DNA of 9,748 nt from Acidobacteriota bacterium. Lineage in GTDB: Bacteria; Acidobacteriota; Terriglobia; Terriglobales; Acidobacteriaceae. A model generated the notes under the pieces. It was not told the DNA's origin. It made no database searches and was given only the letters and a program-made list of their open reading frames with translations. Shown here one piece after another: positions 8,897-9,748 of the stretch; within the stretch, counting starts at the first letter, position 1, and the number at the start of each line of letters is the position of its first letter. The stretch covers positions 1 to 9,748 of the forward strand of contig JAKCDN010000088.1 in the NCBI GenBank assembly GCA_021841795.1, in the 5' to 3' direction. The position numbers and the translations under genes were made by a program.

Positions 8897-8925
8897 GATA
8901 ATCCCTGAGCCACCGGGCTCCGGAG
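8897..8925 (+). promoter_or_regulatory. Leader of TMEM175 gene: -10-like box, hairpin, Shine-Dalgarno
   Basis: GATAAT (8897-8902, overlapping TACGAT at 8894-8899) could be a -10. Transcription would then start near 8909. Just downstream, GAGCC (8907-8911) pairs with GGCTC (8916-8920) across a four-base loop. The Shine-Dalgarno GGAG (8922-8925) follows one base later, 7 bases before the ATG at 8933. A hairpin this close to the ribosome site could tune translation, but the stem is only five pairs. Alternatively the gene is read through from uvrB, 129 bases upstream. Confidence 0.4.
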
Positions 8926-8932
8926 CGCGAGC

Positions 8933-9511
8933 ATGGGGAGCAGCCGTCTGGAGGCATTCAGCGACGGGGTGATCGCCGTGATTATCACGATCATGGTGCT
9001 GGAGCTGCACGCGCCGCACGAGCCCACGTTTGCGGCGGCGCTGCCGGCCCTGCCGGGCCTGCTGGTGTATGCGCTGAGCTTTCTGATGGTGGCTATCATG
9101 TGGATCAACCACCATCACCTGCTGCACCACGCGCGCGAGGCAAGCGCGGGGCTGATCTGGTCGAATATGTTTCTGCTCTTCTGGATGTCCCTGGTTCCGT
9201 TCGATACGGCATGGCTGGGCGAGCATCCGCGGGCGGCGGCGCCGATCGCGATCTATGGAGCGGACCTGGCTTTGTGCTCGATCGGATTTCTGCTGGTGCA
9301 GTCGGCGCTGGCCTGCCAGAACCGGGAGGACGCGGAGAGCATCTGCTTCTTCGGCCGGATCCGGATCAAAGCAGCGGTCGGGATGACGCTGTACGCCGCG
9401 GCGGCCCTGCTGCCGGAGTGGTCGCCGTACCCGTCGCTGACAATTTTTGTGCTGATACCGCTGGCCTACTTCTGGCCTGATCCGAAGCCGGCGGCGGTGG
9501 TGGAGACGTAA
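8933..9511 (+). CDS. TMEM175/DUF1211 family potassium channel subunit
   Basis: The product is 192 residues with six predicted membrane segments near 9-27, 39-57, 73-95, 104-126, 145-161 and 168-182. The first carries the family signature R-x3-F-S-D-G (Arg5, Phe9-Gly12), followed by VIAVIITIMVLEL. WINHHH (57-62) and the following HH match the second conserved element, where DUF1211 proteins usually have WxNHH. Bacterial members have one six-helix repeat, assemble as tetramers and conduct potassium through a hydrophobic filter lined by helix 1, unlike the two-repeat lysosomal human TMEM175. The start is supported by GGAG 7 bases upstream and by the signature lying at the N-terminus as usual. 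It follows uvrB in the same direction, but a functional link is not evident. Confidence 0.88.
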   Translation: MGSSRLEAFSDGVIAVIITIMVLELHAPHEPTFAAALPALPGLLVYALSFLMVAIMWINHHHLLHHAREASAGLIWSNMFLLFWMSLVPFDTAWLGEHPRAAAPIAIYGADLALCSIGFLLVQSALACQNREDAESICFFGRIRIKAAVGMTLYAAAALLPEWSPYPSLTIFVLIPLAYFWPDPKPAAVVET

Positions 9512-9748
9512 CGGAAGCTGCGGAGCCATCGGACGCCATGGCGCATGCCGCGCTCGCCGGAGTTGATTTCAAGGCGCTTAGACCGGATCAAAGGGATCGC
9601 CGCAACAGGCGAGGACGCGCAGCCCGGCCGCGCACGTCAGGCGGCGGGACGCAGAGGCCGGGCCTCAGACAACCGGAGGCTGCAAACTGCCATCTCACTC
9701 AACAGTTTGTAAATAGAAGCGGCGCGCAGGTCGGGCATTTTCGCGCGA
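9512..9748. other. Right-end region without a clear gene
   Basis: I find no confident gene. On the minus strand a frame is open from the right edge to a stop at 9637-9639. It holds an internal ATG and could encode the last 37 residues of a protein that starts outside the window (ending SEARPLRPAA), but there is too little to judge. An inverted repeat, GAGGCC-G-GGCCTC (9654-9666), could form a four-pair hairpin. The plus strand at 9705-9718 is AT-rich (TTTGTAAATAGA) and may be a promoter for a gene beyond the edge. Confidence 0.3.

Overview
The window is a GC-rich bacterial chromosome segment with dense, ordinary gene spacing. The most likely source is an acidobacterium (Terriglobia/Acidobacteriaceae-like). 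This is inferred from the base composition, from the secreted NHL/Vgb-type seven-bladed lipoprotein with a Gly/Ser/Asn/Thr linker, and from the mix of short secreted proteins of unknown function with standard housekeeping genes. No 16S rRNA or other decisive marker is present. No mobile element, CRISPR array, tRNA or rRNA was seen.

Layout from left to right. On the minus strand lie leucyl-tRNA synthetase (leuS, 799-3300) and, 11 bases downstream of it, a multi-pass membrane protein that runs off the left edge (1-787). The two are probably one transcript. A divergent spacer of 105 bases separates leuS from a small secreted protein of unknown function on the plus strand (3406-3927). That gene converges on nfo, endonuclease IV (3980-4837, minus). 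A 318-base spacer without a gene leads to a plus-strand lipoprotein with a seven-bladed beta-propeller (5156-6571). Next come uvrB (6809-8803, plus) and a bacterial TMEM175-type potassium channel subunit (8933-9511, plus). The last 237 bases hold no clear gene.

Functionally the window is mostly housekeeping. leuS serves translation, nfo serves base-excision repair of AP sites and oxidised ends, and uvrB serves nucleotide-excision repair. Around them are four envelope proteins: two integral membrane proteins, one secreted protein and one lipoprotein. I see no dedicated multi-gene system that looks new.

The most interesting signal is in the promoters. Four genes that should head their own transcripts (leuS, the 3406 gene, nfo and uvrB) each carry a -10-like hexamer that ends 6, 6, 6 or 8 bases before the ATG, and none has a usable Shine-Dalgarno sequence. 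This predicts leaderless or nearly leaderless mRNAs. The lipoprotein and TMEM175 genes, and the membrane protein gene downstream of leuS, instead have clear Shine-Dalgarno sequences. A second point is a 17-base direct repeat on either side of the lipoprotein gene, whose base composition is visibly less GC-rich than that of its neighbours.
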